Positions 1 through 8,389 are shown, counted from the first letter of the stretch. The stretch: 64,000 nucleotides of DNA from Sphaerotilus microaerophilus (GCF_023734135.1 NZ_AP025730.1:1302001-1366000), one strand, 5' to 3'. Notes: a model not told the origin generated them from the sequence alone. Program-made: numbers and translations.

Positions 1-1
1 C

Positions 2-373
2 ACCGGCTATGCGCAGCAGGAGTTCGTGCTCGGCCTGCGCTACGTGCGCGCGCTGGAGGGCGCGGCGATCGCCGAGCGCTCGCTGCAGGAGATGCAGCGC
101 CAACAGGCGCTGCCCGAGGCCCAGGCGCAGGCCTGGCTGGCGCAGATGCGCGCGGCCTTCCCCGATGTGCAGCCAGGTGACCGGCTGCTCGGCTGGCACC
201 GGCCGGGGCGCGAATCGGCGTTCTACCTGAATGGGCGACCCACGCACGCGGTCGCAGACGCCGGGTTTGCGGGGTCTGCGGGGTTTGGCGAGCGCTTCTT
301 CGGCATCTGGCTGTCGCCGCGCAGCCGGGATGCGGCCCAGCGCGACGCGCTGCTCGGGCTGGTGCCGCGATGA
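2..373 (+). CDS. Chalcone isomerase-like protein, 5'-truncated
   Basis: The start lies outside the window; 123 codons are visible up to the TGA at 371-373. The visible part looks like the C-terminal portion of a bacterial chalcone-isomerase-like domain: a helical stretch with LRYVRALEG and ERSLQEMQRQ, then GDRLLGWHRPG, a FYLNGRPTH strand and the closing FFGIWLSPRSRDAAQRDALLG. In bacteria these are usually small periplasmic or lipid-associated proteins without proven isomerase activity. The stop overlaps the start of the next gene (ATGA), so it belongs to the operon reading to 3644. The family call rests on sequence resemblance and on neighbours (DUF3833, SDR, NTF2-like) that often accompany it; the signal peptide cannot be seen. 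Confidence 0.7.
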   Translation, partial: TGYAQQEFVLGLRYVRALEGAAIAERSLQEMQRQQALPEAQAQAWLAQMRAAFPDVQPGDRLLGWHRPGRESAFYLNGRPTHAVADAGFAGSAGFGERFFGIWLSPRSRDAAQRDALLGLVPR

Positions 374-1767
374 CGTCCGCGCCCCGGCGCGCGGCAGCGC
401 CCGCCGCCTGGAACCCACGCGCCGCGCTGGCCTATGGCGGCCTGGGGGCCCCGCTGGCCTTCGTCGCCCTGCCGCTGTATGTGCAACTGCCGCAGCACTA
501 CGCGCAGGTGCACGGCGTGGCGCTGGCCACCCTCGGCGCCCTGCTGCTGGCGGTGCGCTGCCTGGATGCGCTGGTGGATCCGCTGCTGGGGCGATGGGCG
601 GACCGGCTGCTGGCGCGCGGTGGCCGTGCGGCCTGGGCGCTGCTGGGGGCAGCGGCGGTGCTGGTGGCGCTGGGCTTCGTGCAGCTGTTCTTTGCGCCGC
701 CGCTCGGCCCAGCCGAACTGCTCGCCTGGTGTGGCGGCTGGCTGGCGCTGACCTGCGCGGGCTGGTCGCTGGCGTCGGTGCTGCACCAGGCCTGGGGCGT
801 GCGGCTGGGCGGAGGCGAGCTGGCGCAGTCACGCTGGGTGTCGGCGCGCGAGGGCGCCGGGCTGGTCGGCGTGGTGGCCGCCAGCCTGCTGCCCAGCTTG
901 GCCGGGCTGACGGTGACGGCTGTCGTGCTCTGCGCCGCGCTGGCCATCGGCTGGCTGGCGCTGCGTGCGGCGCCGGCTCCACCGCCTGTGCTGCCGGCCG
1001 ATCCCGAGGTGGCGCCGGTACGTCCGGCGGGGGCAGTCGCATGGCAGGGGCTGCTGCTGCCCTGGCGGCTGCCGGCCTTTCGTCGCATGCTGGCGGTCTA
1101 CCTCGTCAACGGCGTGGCGGCGGCGGTGCCGGCCACGCTGGTGCTGTTCTTCATCCGCGATCGCTTGCAGGCGCCGGCCTGGGAGGGTGCGTTCCTGGCG
1201 CTGTACTTCGTGGCCGGTGTGGTCTCGCTGCCCGCCTGGGTGCACGCCGTGCGCCGCTGGGGGGCGGTGCGCGCCTGGGCGCTGGGCATGGTGATCGCCG
1301 TGGCGGGTTTTGCCGGGGCGATCGGCCTGGGCGCTGGCGATGTGGCGCTGTTCGCCGCGGTCTGCCTGGCCAGCGGGCTGGCGCTGGGGGCCGACCTGGC
1401 GCTGCCCGCCACCCTGCTGGCCGAGGTGGTGGCCAGCCGTCGCGGGAGCACCGGGTCGGGCAGGGATGGAGGGGCGGGCGCCGATGCGGGCCTGTTCTTC
1501 GGCTGGTGGAATGCCGCGTCCAAGCTGAACCTCGCGCTGGCGGCCGGCCTCGTGCTGCCGCTGCTGGGCTGGCTGGGCTACGTGCCGGGTGCCGCCAGCC
1601 CGGCCGGGCTCGACGCGCTGGCCTGGGTCTATGCCGGACTGCCCTGCGTCCTGAAGCTGGCGGCCCTGGCCCTGCTGCTGCGCTGGGGTGGGCCGACGCA
1701 GTCGACAGTGCCGACGCGACCCTCGGCGTCGGTGCCTGCCGCCGCGGCGGCCGCCGATCCTCCCTGA
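370..1767 (+). CDS. MFS transporter of the GPH (glycoside-pentoside-hexuronide:cation symporter) type
   Basis: This 465-residue protein is strongly hydrophobic, with about 12 predicted membrane segments. Its N-terminal segment (YGGLGAPLAFVALPLYVQLP) and the following DALVDPLLGRWADR loop are typical of the GPH/MelB-like branch of the major facilitator superfamily, which moves sugars or other small solutes with cations. The ATG overlaps the stop of the chalcone-isomerase-like gene by 4 bp, implying translational coupling. The C-terminus is a low-complexity Ser/Pro/Ala tail (PSASVPAAAAAADPP). The substrate cannot be inferred; in this gene neighbourhood a lipid-related or envelope role is more likely than sugar uptake, but that is inference. 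Confidence 0.8.
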   Translation: MTSAPRRAAAPAAWNPRAALAYGGLGAPLAFVALPLYVQLPQHYAQVHGVALATLGALLLAVRCLDALVDPLLGRWADRLLARGGRAAWALLGAAAVLVALGFVQLFFAPPLGPAELLAWCGGWLALTCAGWSLASVLHQAWGVRLGGGELAQSRWVSAREGAGLVGVVAASLLPSLAGLTVTAVVLCAALAIGWLALRAAPAPPPVLPADPEVAPVRPAGAVAWQGLLLPWRLPAFRRMLAVYLVNGVAAAVPATLVLFFIRDRLQAPAWEGAFLALYFVAGVVSLPAWVHAVRRWGAVRAWALGMVIAVAGFAGAIGLGAGDVALFAAVCLASGLALGADLALPATLLAEVVASRRGSTGSGRDGGAGADAGLFFGWWNAASKLNLALAAGLVLPLLGWLGYVPGAASPAGLDALAWVYAGLPCVLKLAALALLLRWGGPTQSTVPTRPSASVPAAAAAADPP

Positions 1768-1805
1768 GAACCTGTGTACGACCGACTGTCCAAGGACACC
1801 CGCCC

Positions 1806-2369
1806 ATGACCCGTTTCCATCGTTTCGCCCTGCGCTGCACCCGTGCCGGCCTACTCGCGGCACTGGCCGCACCGGTGGTCCTGACTGGCTGTGCCAGCGG
1901 GCCGCGCATCGAGGACCATGCCGGGCAGCAACCCACGCTGGACCTGCGGCGCTACTTCGACGGCCCGTTGGTGGCCCACGGCCTGTTCACCGACCGCAAC
2001 GGCGTGGTGCAGCGGCGCTTCACGGTGCAGCTCAAGGGCACCTGGTCGGGGGATCAGGGCGTGCTGGAAGAGGATTTCACCTACAGTGACGGGCGCACCG
2101 AGCGCCGCGTCTGGCGCCTGGCCCGCGAGGGCAACGGGCACTGGAGCGGCCGGGCCGACGACGTGGTGGGCACCGCCCGCGGCGAGTCCGCCGGCAACGC
2201 GCTGCGCTGGCAGTACACCCTGCGCCTGCCGGTGGATGGGCGGGAGTGGGAGGTGCAGTTCGACGACTGGATGTACCTGATGGACGAGAAGGTGCTGCTC
2301 AACCGTGCCGTGATGAGCAAGTTCGGCATCCGGCTGGGGGAGGTCACGCTCTCCTTCCACCGCCCCTGA
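1806..2369 (+). CDS. DUF3833 family lipoprotein
   Basis: The predicted 187-residue lipoprotein has a positively charged N-terminus, a hydrophobic core and a lipobox LTGC with the lipidated cysteine at residue 29. The body is beta-rich, with DLRRYFDGPLVAHGLF, VQRRFTVQLKGTW and DDWMYLMDEKVLLNRAVMSKFG, the pattern of the DUF3833 family. The +2 residue after Cys is Ser rather than Asp, which in enterobacterial rules means outer-membrane sorting. It sits 38 bp after the transporter in the same operon. The family is often found beside chalcone-isomerase-like and SDR genes; its biochemical function is unknown. Confidence 0.85.
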   Translation: MTRFHRFALRCTRAGLLAALAAPVVLTGCASGPRIEDHAGQQPTLDLRRYFDGPLVAHGLFTDRNGVVQRRFTVQLKGTWSGDQGVLEEDFTYSDGRTERRVWRLAREGNGHWSGRADDVVGTARGESAGNALRWQYTLRLPVDGREWEVQFDDWMYLMDEKVLLNRAVMSKFGIRLGEVTLSFHRP

Positions 2370-2382
2370 AAGGCCATTGCCC

Positions 2383-3168
2383 ATGCCGCTGTTCATGCCG
2401 CCCAATCCTCCCCTGACCGACTGGCGTGGCCGCGTCGCCTGGATCGTCGGCGCCTCCAGCGGCATCGGCCGGGCCACCGCCGCGCGCCTGGCGCGAGCGG
2501 GCGCGCAGGTGGTCGTCTCGGCGCGCAGCCGCGATGCGCTGGCCGGCTTCGTCGACACCTACCCGGGCGCGCTCGCCCTGCCGCTGGACGTGACGCAGCG
2601 CGACTCGGTCCTGGCGGCGCACGACGACCAGATGGGCCGCTTCGGCCGCATCGACCTGCTGCTGTATTGCGCCGGCCACTACCAGGCGCAACGCGCCACC
2701 GCGCTGGACCTGGACGAGCTGCTGCGCCACGAGCAGGTCAACTACGTCGGAGCCCTGCATGTGCTGGACGCCGTGCTGCCGGTGCTGCTGGCGCAGGGCA
2801 GCGGGCACCTGAGCTTCGTGGCCAGCGTGGCGGGCTGGCGTGGCCTGCCCAATGCACTGGCCTACGGGCCGACCAAGGCGGCGCTGAACAACCTGGCCGA
2901 GTGCCTGCACCTGGACCTGTCTGCGCGCGGTCTGGGCGTGTCGGTGATCAACCCCGGCTTCGTCGAGACGCCGCTGACCGCAGGCAACCCCTTCCCGATG
3001 CCGGCGCTGATCCAGCCCGACGAAGCGGCCGCGGCGATGCTGGCGGGCTGGGCGCGCGGCGAGTTCGACATCCACTACCCCAAGCGCTTCACGCGGCTGC
3101 TGCGGCTGCTGCGCTGCCTGCCGCACCGGTTGTACTTCCCGCTGGTGCGCAAGGTGACCGGGCTGTGA
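2383..3168 (+). CDS. Short-chain dehydrogenase/reductase (SDR)
   Basis: This is a 261-residue classical SDR. The Rossmann nucleotide-binding motif GASSGIG is at residues 23-29, the NAG-like element reads CAGHY near 96-100, and the catalytic residues are Asn120, Ser148, Tyr161 and Lys165 (YGPTK). The ATG at 2383 is preferred over an in-frame TTG six bases upstream. An NAD(P)-dependent oxidoreductase role is secure; the substrate is not known. A basic, hydrophobic C-terminus (RFTRLLRLLRCLPHRLYF) suggests membrane association, fitting a lipid or sterol-like substrate. Its stop overlaps the next start as GTGA. Confidence 0.88.
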   Translation: MPLFMPPNPPLTDWRGRVAWIVGASSGIGRATAARLARAGAQVVVSARSRDALAGFVDTYPGALALPLDVTQRDSVLAAHDDQMGRFGRIDLLLYCAGHYQAQRATALDLDELLRHEQVNYVGALHVLDAVLPVLLAQGSGHLSFVASVAGWRGLPNALAYGPTKAALNNLAECLHLDLSARGLGVSVINPGFVETPLTAGNPFPMPALIQPDEAAAAMLAGWARGEFDIHYPKRFTRLLRLLRCLPHRLYFPLVRKVTGL

Positions 3169-3644
3169 GCAGCGCCTCGTCAGCGCCGCGCCTGCCGCGC
3201 GCCCACCCCGACGTGCGGGTGGCGAGGGTGGCCCGCTTCTTCGAGGACCTCGTGCCGGCCGACCTGGACCGGCTCGGCGAGATCTACAGCGCCGACGCGG
3301 CGTTCAAGGACCCGTTCAACGAGGTGCGCGGGCTGGAGGCCATCCGCCGCATCTTTGTGCACATGTACGCCGAACTGGACGGCCCGCGCTTCGTCGTGAC
3401 GCAGGCGGTGGCCGAGGGCGACATGGCCTTCCTGACCTGGACCTTCCACTTCCGCAGCCCGCGGCTTCAGCCGCAGGACGTGGTGGTGCGTGGTGCCACG
3501 CAGCTGGCGTTCGATCCGCACAGCGGCCTCGTCGTGCTGCACCGCGACTACTGGGACACCGGCGAGGAGCTCTACGCCCGCCTGCCGCTGCTCGGGGCGG
3601 TGATGCGCTGGCTGCGCCGCCGGGGCAGCGCGACCCAAGCGTGA
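3165..3644 (+). CDS. NTF2-like/SnoaL-type protein
   Basis: The 159-residue protein starts at the GTG that overlaps the SDR stop (GTGA). It shows the NTF2-like cone fold pattern: an N-terminal helix VARVARFFEDL, the segment YSADAAFKDPFNEVRGLEAIRRIF typical of SnoaL-like proteins, then beta strands (MAFLTWTFHF; VVVRGATQLAFD) and a closing HRDYWDTGEELYARLP. Members can be isomerases, cyclases or simple binding proteins, so no reaction can be assigned. It is the last gene of the operon that begins left of the window and is convergent with the next gene. Confidence 0.8.
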   Translation: MSSASSAPRLPRAHPDVRVARVARFFEDLVPADLDRLGEIYSADAAFKDPFNEVRGLEAIRRIFVHMYAELDGPRFVVTQAVAEGDMAFLTWTFHFRSPRLQPQDVVVRGATQLAFDPHSGLVVLHRDYWDTGEELYARLPLLGAVMRWLRRRGSATQA

Positions 3645-3684
3645 GTCGGCGTGTGAGCCGGTGGCCGGTGCCACCCTCTGCTGG

Positions 3685-4164
3685 TCAGTCGCTGCTGCCG
3701 CGCTGGCCTTCGGTCAGGGTGTCGAGCTGGAAGCGCCCGCTCTTGTCGACCAGCCAGATGTCCGTGTAGATCATCTCGGTGCCCAGCTTGGCCGGGGCGG
3801 GGTAGGGGCCCGCTCGCTGGATCATCTGCCTGATCCAGGGCATGACCTCCTTGGCCACGGCCGGCTCGCGGGTGAACTCCACCTGCAGCACCTTGCCCTG
3901 GGCGTCGAGGGTGGTTTCCACCACCGTGACCGCATAGAGCAGCGGCGGCAGCTTGCCGCGCATCACCTGCATCGGGTAGGTCAGGTAGAGGTGTCGGGCC
4001 GCGTCCTGCCGGTAGGCCTTGGGCGACTCGGCCTCCGAAGCCTCCAGCTGCGGGGCCGGCAGGGGCTGGGGTGGGGCGGTGAACTGCGCCTGCGCCACCG
4101 AGGCGAACGCCCCCAGACACAGGGCAGCGGCGAAGTTCGGCAGGGCGGTGCGGCGCAGGGGCAT
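3685..4164 (-). CDS. Secreted protein with TonB C-terminal-like domain
   Basis: From the chosen ATG at 4164 the product is 159 residues with a signal peptide (FAAALCLGAFASVAQA, cleavage near residue 26). An in-frame upstream start would put about 50 uncharacteristic residues before this signal, so it is rejected. A Pro/Gln linker is followed by YLTYPMQVMRGKLPPLLYAVTVVETTLDAQGKVLQVEFTREP and a helix ending WIRQMIQRAG, resembling the compact TonB C-terminal fold. There is no N-terminal membrane anchor of the usual TonB type and no ExbBD next to it. It may be a periplasmic stand-alone domain. Function unknown. Confidence 0.6.
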   Translation of the reverse strand: MPLRRTALPNFAAALCLGAFASVAQAQFTAPPQPLPAPQLEASEAESPKAYRQDAARHLYLTYPMQVMRGKLPPLLYAVTVVETTLDAQGKVLQVEFTREPAVAKEVMPWIRQMIQRAGPYPAPAKLGTEMIYTDIWLVDKSGRFQLDTLTEGQRGSSD

Positions 4165-4310
4165 GGGGTGGGCTCGACGAGGCGCGGAGGCGCGGGTACC
4201 TGGTGTGTCGGCCAATGGCCACCAAGCCTGATCGAGTGTAGGCAGCCCCTTCTGGCGTTTGTCGTGCAAATTGCCCGGGGAAGCCACCGCTGTTTGCCCA
4301 GCGGCGCGCT

Positions 4311-5273
4311 TCAACGCATCCAGCCCTTGCGGCGGAAATAAATCAGCGGGGCAGCGACCGAGGCCAGCATCAGGCCCAGTGCCAGCGGGTAGCCCCAGAC
4401 CTGGTCCAGCTCGGGCATGTGGCGGAAGTTCATGCCGTAGATGCTGGCGATCAGCGTCGGTGGCAGCAGCGCGACGCTGGCCACCGAGAAGATCTTGATG
4501 ATCTTGTTCTGGTTGATGTTGATGAAGCCGACCGTGGCGTCCATCAGGAAGTTGATCTTGTCGAACACGAAGGCGGTGTGCGAGTCCAGCGAGTCGATGT
4601 CGCGCAGGATCTGGCGCGCTTCCTCGAACTGTTCCGCGTTGAGCATGCGCGCGCGCATCATGAAGCTCACCGCGCGGCGCGTGTCCATCACATTGCGGCG
4701 GATGCGCCCGTTCAGGTCTTCCTCCCGCGCGATCGACGCCAGCGCGATGCCCGCTGCGTGGTCGTCGAAGTCCTGCTTGAGCACGCGGGCGCTGACCTTC
4801 TCCAGCTCGTCGTAGATGCTCTCCAGTGCGTCGGCGGAGTACTCCGCGTCGGCATCGTAGAGCTTGAGCAGCACGTCCTTGGCGTCCTCGATCAGCGCCG
4901 GTATGCGGCGCGCGCGCAGGCGCAGCAGCCGGAACACCGGCAGGTCCTCGGCATGTACCGAGAACAGCACCTTGTGGTGCAGGATGAAGGCCACGCGCAC
5001 GTTGCGCGGTGTCTCGCCGTCGTCGATCAGGAAGTCGGAGCGGATGTGCAGTTCGCCGTTGTCTTCCTCGTAGAAGCGGGCGGACTCTTCCAGGTCGTCG
5101 TCGACGATGTTGTCGGGGATGATCAGCCCGAAGCGGGCCTGCACCCAGCCCTTTTCAGCCGGTGTCGGCGCCTCCATGTCCACCCAGACCGGCGACACAT
5201 GTGCCAGCGCGTCGGGGTCGTCGATCTCTTCCTGGATCAGGCGACCATTGGCCAGGGTGAATACATTGAGCAT
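4311..5273 (-). CDS. corA: CorA-family magnesium/cobalt transporter
   Basis: The 320-residue protein has the long soluble N-terminal funnel domain and two C-terminal membrane helices. The signature YGMNF after the first helix is the conserved GMN selectivity motif, followed by a short acidic loop (MPELDQVWGY) and a basic C-terminus (YFRRKGWMR). CorA forms a pentameric Mg2+ channel in the inner membrane gated by cytosolic Mg2+. The start at 5273 (MLNVFTLANGRL) is preferred over an ATG seven codons upstream because CorA proteins of this subgroup begin this way. It is convergent with nothing and is followed by the TonB-C-like gene after 146 bp. Confidence 0.93.
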   Translation of the reverse strand: MLNVFTLANGRLIQEEIDDPDALAHVSPVWVDMEAPTPAEKGWVQARFGLIIPDNIVDDDLEESARFYEEDNGELHIRSDFLIDDGETPRNVRVAFILHHKVLFSVHAEDLPVFRLLRLRARRIPALIEDAKDVLLKLYDADAEYSADALESIYDELEKVSARVLKQDFDDHAAGIALASIAREEDLNGRIRRNVMDTRRAVSFMMRARMLNAEQFEEARQILRDIDSLDSHTAFVFDKINFLMDATVGFININQNKIIKIFSVASVALLPPTLIASIYGMNFRHMPELDQVWGYPLALGLMLASVAAPLIYFRRKGWMR

Positions 5274-5456
5274 CGGCAGTCCTGCGCCGTGCACCTGGCA
5301 GCAGCAGGCGGAACATCACGGCAATCCGGTGGGAGGGGGCGGTGGCGGGCAAACCGTCTCACTCCACGCAACCACCGCAGGGCAGGGGCCGGGAGGGACG
5401 GTCACCAAGGGTGACAGCTGTCCAACAGGAACTCCATGAGCTGGAAAGAAGCTGTA

Positions 5457-5484
5457 ATTATCGCACTGCGTCGCAGCCTGTCCG
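5457..5484 (-). promoter_or_regulatory. Possible sigma-70 promoter of corA
   Basis: On the minus strand CGGACA (4 of 6 matches to TTGACA) is followed after 16 bp by GATAAT (5 of 6 matches to TATAAT). It would give a leader of about 180 nt before corA. Matches of this quality occur by chance, so this is tentative. Confidence 0.3.
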
Positions 5485-5715
5485 GATCAGCGCCCGGTCG
5501 CCGCGGCGCCTGCCCGCGAGGCTGGACGACATCCCTACAAACCCGTAGGGTACCCCCAAAAAGCGAGATCGCGACCCATTACCACACGGTTGCTTCAGGG
5601 TCACGACCCGTGCGCTTGCCAGAGATCGCGGCAGCCGTCACACTGGAATCGACGGTCGGTACAGACAGCCGGCCGGGTCGGACATACTAGGTTTCCTCCC
5701 ACCCACCTCTATCCG

Positions 5716-5723
5716 AAAGGAGG
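5716..5723 (+). promoter_or_regulatory. Strong Shine-Dalgarno of hpf
   Basis: AAAGGAGG lies 4 bp before the ATG at 5728 and pairs almost fully with the 16S anti-Shine-Dalgarno. It decides the hpf start against longer in-frame alternatives and suggests high translation of the hibernation factor. Confidence 0.8.
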
Positions 5724-5727
5724 TCTC

Positions 5728-6075
5728 ATGAACCTGACGATCAGCGGTCATCACCTGGAAGTCACCCCTGCGCTGCGCGAGTACGTGCTCACGAAGCTGG
5801 ATCGAGTGACGCGTCACTTTGATCAGGTGGTGGATGTCACCGTGCTGCTCACCGTGGAAAAGCAGAAGGAGAAGGAACGTCGCCAGCGGGCTGAAGTGAC
5901 CTTGCATGCCAAGGGCAAGGACATCTTCGTTGAAAGTGCGCACGAGGATCTGTACGCCGCGATCGATCAACTGATGGACAAGCTGGACCGTCAGGTGGTG
6001 CGCCACAAGGACCGCTTGCAGGACCACCACCACGAATCGCCCAAGCGCAGCGCGATGGTCGGCGAGGCATCGTGA
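5728..6075 (+). CDS. hpf: Ribosome hibernation-promoting factor, short form
   Basis: The 115-residue protein has the HPF/YfiA beta-alpha-beta fold: [31 protein letters not shown], then [22 protein letters not shown] and [25 protein letters not shown]. Short HPF binds the decoding centre of the 30S subunit and promotes 100S dimers in stationary phase. The length excludes the long-form HPF. It is usually found downstream of rpoN; here the upstream neighbour is divergent corA. A strong hairpin terminator follows, so hpf is probably transcribed apart from ptsN. Confidence 0.93.
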   Translation: MNLTISGHHLEVTPALREYVLTKLDRVTRHFDQVVDVTVLLTVEKQKEKERRQRAEVTLHAKGKDIFVESAHEDLYAAIDQLMDKLDRQVVRHKDRLQDHHHESPKRSAMVGEAS

Positions 6076-6111
6076 TACGCATCACGCGCCCGGGCTGAAT
6101 CAGACGGTACG

Positions 6112-6137
6112 ACGGCCTCCTTGCGAGGCCGTTTTCT
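6112..6137 (+). terminator. Rho-independent terminator after hpf
   Basis: A perfect 8-bp stem (ACGGCCTC / GAGGCCGT) with a 5-nt loop is followed by TTTCT. It lies 36 bp after the hpf stop. Confidence 0.85.
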
Positions 6138-6252
6138 CATTTCGGGTGTCAAACTGCAAGTTTTGTGTTGGATCTGTTGTCCTCAGGCAACCCTGCGCGG
6201 AACCCTGGACCTGCAGGGGCCTTGAGGTCCGCGCACCGATCGGGGCGATTCC

Positions 6253-6258
6253 TATAAT
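6253..6258 (+). promoter_or_regulatory. Candidate -10 element of ptsN-hprK
   Basis: A perfect TATAAT stands 62 bp before the ptsN start in the context TTCCTATAATTCGC, almost the same as the groES -10 region. No -35 box is found at 16-18 bp (TTGAGG at 6222 is 25 bp away), so an activator or an extended contact may be needed. Confidence 0.5.
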
Positions 6259-6320
6259 TCGCATCCCGTCGAACGCCGGCCCTGTGGCCCGTCGATGATT
6301 CACCCAGACGTCCTCTTACG

Positions 6321-6791
6321 ATGAACCGCCTCGCCGCCATCCTTCCGGCCAGCAACGTGCTGGTCAATGTGGAGGCCTCCAGCAAGAAGCGTGCGTTCGA
6401 GCAGGCGGGCCTGCTGTTCGAGAACGGTCACTCGATCGCACGGGCGACGGTGACGGACAACCTGTTCGCCCGCGAACGACTGGGCTCCACCGGGCTGGGG
6501 CACGGCGTGGCGATCCCCCATGGCCGCATCAAGGGTCTGAAGAATCCGCTCGCCGCGGTCATCCGCGTGCAGCAGCCGATCCCCTTCGAGGCGCCCGACG
6601 ACGAACCCGTCACGCTGCTGATCTTCCTGCTCGTGCCCGAGGCGGCCACGCAGCGCCACCTGGAGATCCTCTCCGAGATCGCCGAGTTGCTGTCCGACCG
6701 CGAGCTGCGCGAGCAGATCAAGGTCGAGGCCGATCCGGCCCGGGTGCACGAATTGATCTCCCGCTGGGAACCGTTGAAGTCGGTGGCCTGA
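6321..6791 (+). CDS. ptsN: Nitrogen PTS enzyme IIA (EIIA-Ntr)
   Basis: The 156-residue protein is a complete PTS EIIA type 2 domain. The phosphorylated histidine is His67 within [10 protein letters not shown], and [25 protein letters not shown] is typical of EIIA-Ntr. In the nitrogen PTS it receives phosphate from NPr and, depending on its state, regulates potassium transport, envelope stress and nitrogen-linked genes. It is followed at 52 bp by hprK, the common betaproteobacterial arrangement. No NPr or enzyme I gene is in the window. Confidence 0.93.
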   Translation: MNRLAAILPASNVLVNVEASSKKRAFEQAGLLFENGHSIARATVTDNLFARERLGSTGLGHGVAIPHGRIKGLKNPLAAVIRVQQPIPFEAPDDEPVTLLIFLLVPEAATQRHLEILSEIAELLSDRELREQIKVEADPARVHELISRWEPLKSVA

Positions 6792-6843
6792 GCCGGCCAC
6801 AGCGGCCCATCCTGCCAGTCCCCTCCCACTTGCCGAGCGCGCG

Positions 6844-7806
6844 TTGAAACCCACCGTCATCAGCGCCGAAGCGCTGTTCGATGCCCACCGGCAGGCGCTG
6901 AAGTGGGAGTGGATCGCTGGTCACGCCCATCCCGAGCGGCGTTTCGACGAGGTGGCGGTCCGCGATGCCCAGTCGGCCGCCGATCTGGTCGGCTACCTGA
7001 ACTACATCCACCCCTACCGGGTGCAGATCGTCGGCCGGCGTGAAGTTGGCTACCTGGCGTCAGGCGATGCCGAGGTCCAGGAGCGGCGCATCTCGCGCAT
7101 CGTGACGCTGGAGCCACCGGTGCTGGTGGTGGCCGACGGCTGCACGCCGCCGGACCGGCTGGTGGCGATGTGCGAGCGCGCCGAGCTGCCTCTGTTCTGC
7201 ACGCAGGACTCGGCCGGCCATGTGATCGACGTGCTGCGCGGCTACCTGGGCCAGCACTTTGCCGAGCGCACGTCGCGCCACGGGGTGTTCATGGACATCC
7301 TCGGCCTGGGTGTTCTGCTGACGGGTGAGTCGGGCCTGGGCAAGAGTGAACTCGGCCTGGAGCTGATCTCTCGCGGCCATGGCCTGGTGGCCGATGACGT
7401 GGTGGACCTCTACCGGGTCTCCCAGTCCGCCATCGAGGGGCGCTGCCCGGAACTGCTGCGCAACCTGCTGGAGGTGCGTGGCATCGGCCTGCTGGACATC
7501 AAGGCCATCTTTGGCGAGACGGCGGTGCGCCGCAAGATGCGCCTCAAACTCATCGTCCACCTCGTGCGCAAGGAGACGCTGGACCGCGACTTCGAGCGCC
7601 TGCCCTACGAGCCCCTGTACGAGGACGTGCTAGGCATGCCGGTGCGCAAGGTGGTGATCGCCGTGGATGCCGGCCGCAACCTGGCCGTTCTGGTGGAGGC
7701 TGCGGTGCGCAACACCGTGCTGCAACTGCGTGGCATCGACACCTACAAGGAATTCATCCAGCGCCACCGCGAGATGATGGAGCGCGGCGACTCGGGCGCT
7801 GCCTGA
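6844..7806 (+). CDS. hprK: HPr kinase/phosphorylase
   Basis: The 320-residue protein starts at TTG 6844 and has an N-terminal domain followed by the kinase domain. The Walker A motif GESGLGKS is at residues 161-168, His146 (SRHGVF) is the conserved histidine of the family, and [17 protein letters not shown] is the HPrK signature segment. It phosphorylates and dephosphorylates a serine of HPr-type carriers; with ptsN it forms the regulatory, non-sugar PTS of betaproteobacteria. Its end is 57 bp from the convergent fur stop. Confidence 0.93.
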   Translation: MKPTVISAEALFDAHRQALKWEWIAGHAHPERRFDEVAVRDAQSAADLVGYLNYIHPYRVQIVGRREVGYLASGDAEVQERRISRIVTLEPPVLVVADGCTPPDRLVAMCERAELPLFCTQDSAGHVIDVLRGYLGQHFAERTSRHGVFMDILGLGVLLTGESGLGKSELGLELISRGHGLVADDVVDLYRVSQSAIEGRCPELLRNLLEVRGIGLLDIKAIFGETAVRRKMRLKLIVHLVRKETLDRDFERLPYEPLYEDVLGMPVRKVVIAVDAGRNLAVLVEAAVRNTVLQLRGIDTYKEFIQRHREMMERGDSGAA

Positions 7807-7863
7807 CGCTACCGGACGATGCGCACGAGCGTGTGCGCGGGCCTGCGGCTCAATGCCCAGCGC

Positions 7864-8310
7864 TCAGGACTGGTGGCGAGCCTTCTTCGGTCGCCGGGCG
7901 CAACCCTCGTTGGTGCAGCGTGCGTACAGTGCGAGCGAATGCTCCTCCAGCAGAAAGCCGCGCTCCTGCGCGACCGTGCGCTGGCGGGTCTCGATCTGGG
8001 CGTCGAAGAACTCTTCCACGTGGCCGCAGTCCACGCAGACCAGGTGGTCATGGTGGTGGCCTTCATTGAGTTCGAACACCGCCTTGCCACTCTCGAAGTG
8101 GTTGCGCGACAGGATACCGGCCTGTTCGAACTGCATCAGCACGCGGTACACGGTGGCCAGGCCGATGTCCGAGCCGTCGGTGAGCAGGACCTTGTAGACG
8201 TCTTCGGCCGTCAGGTGGCGCTGGCTGGAGCGCTGGAAGATTTCCAGGATCTTGATGCGCGGCAGCGTGGCCTTGAGGCCGGAACTCTTGATTTCTTCCG
8301 CGTGGGTCAT
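7864..8310 (-). CDS. fur: Ferric uptake regulator
   Basis: The 148-residue protein has the N-terminal winged helix ([35 protein letters not shown]) and the metal-binding region [12 protein letters not shown] at residues 85-96. Two cysteine pairs, Cys92/Cys95 and Cys132/Cys137, match the structural zinc site. Fur represses iron-uptake genes when loaded with Fe2+. It is divergent from bamE with a 79-bp gap, the standard arrangement in betaproteobacteria. I do not see a convincing Fur box in that gap. Confidence 0.96.
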   Translation of the reverse strand: MTHAEEIKSSGLKATLPRIKILEIFQRSSQRHLTAEDVYKVLLTDGSDIGLATVYRVLMQFEQAGILSRNHFESGKAVFELNEGHHHDHLVCVDCGHVEEFFDAQIETRQRTVAQERGFLLEEHSLALYARCTNEGCARRPKKARHQS

Positions 8311-8389
8311 GGGCGACGGCGCTCGACGGGGCTCGATACAATTTCCGGATCATATCGGCAGGCGTTGCCTCGCGTGGCGCCCAGGCACA

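Larger units (their letters stand above)
5274..5727. other. 454-bp intergenic region between divergent corA and hpf
   Basis: No convincing gene, tRNA or riboswitch is seen here. The stretch holds a possible corA promoter (5457-5484, minus), a short perfect inverted repeat GTCACC-AAG-GGTGAC at 5401-5415, and the strong ribosome binding site of hpf at its right end. A CATACT hexamer at 5683-5688 could be the -10 of hpf, but no matching -35 is present. Confidence 0.6.

Noticed and set aside
7819..7850. Terminator between hprK and fur
   Set aside because: GCGCAC-N6-GTGCGC can form a hairpin, but there is no T-tract and the stem is only 6 bp.
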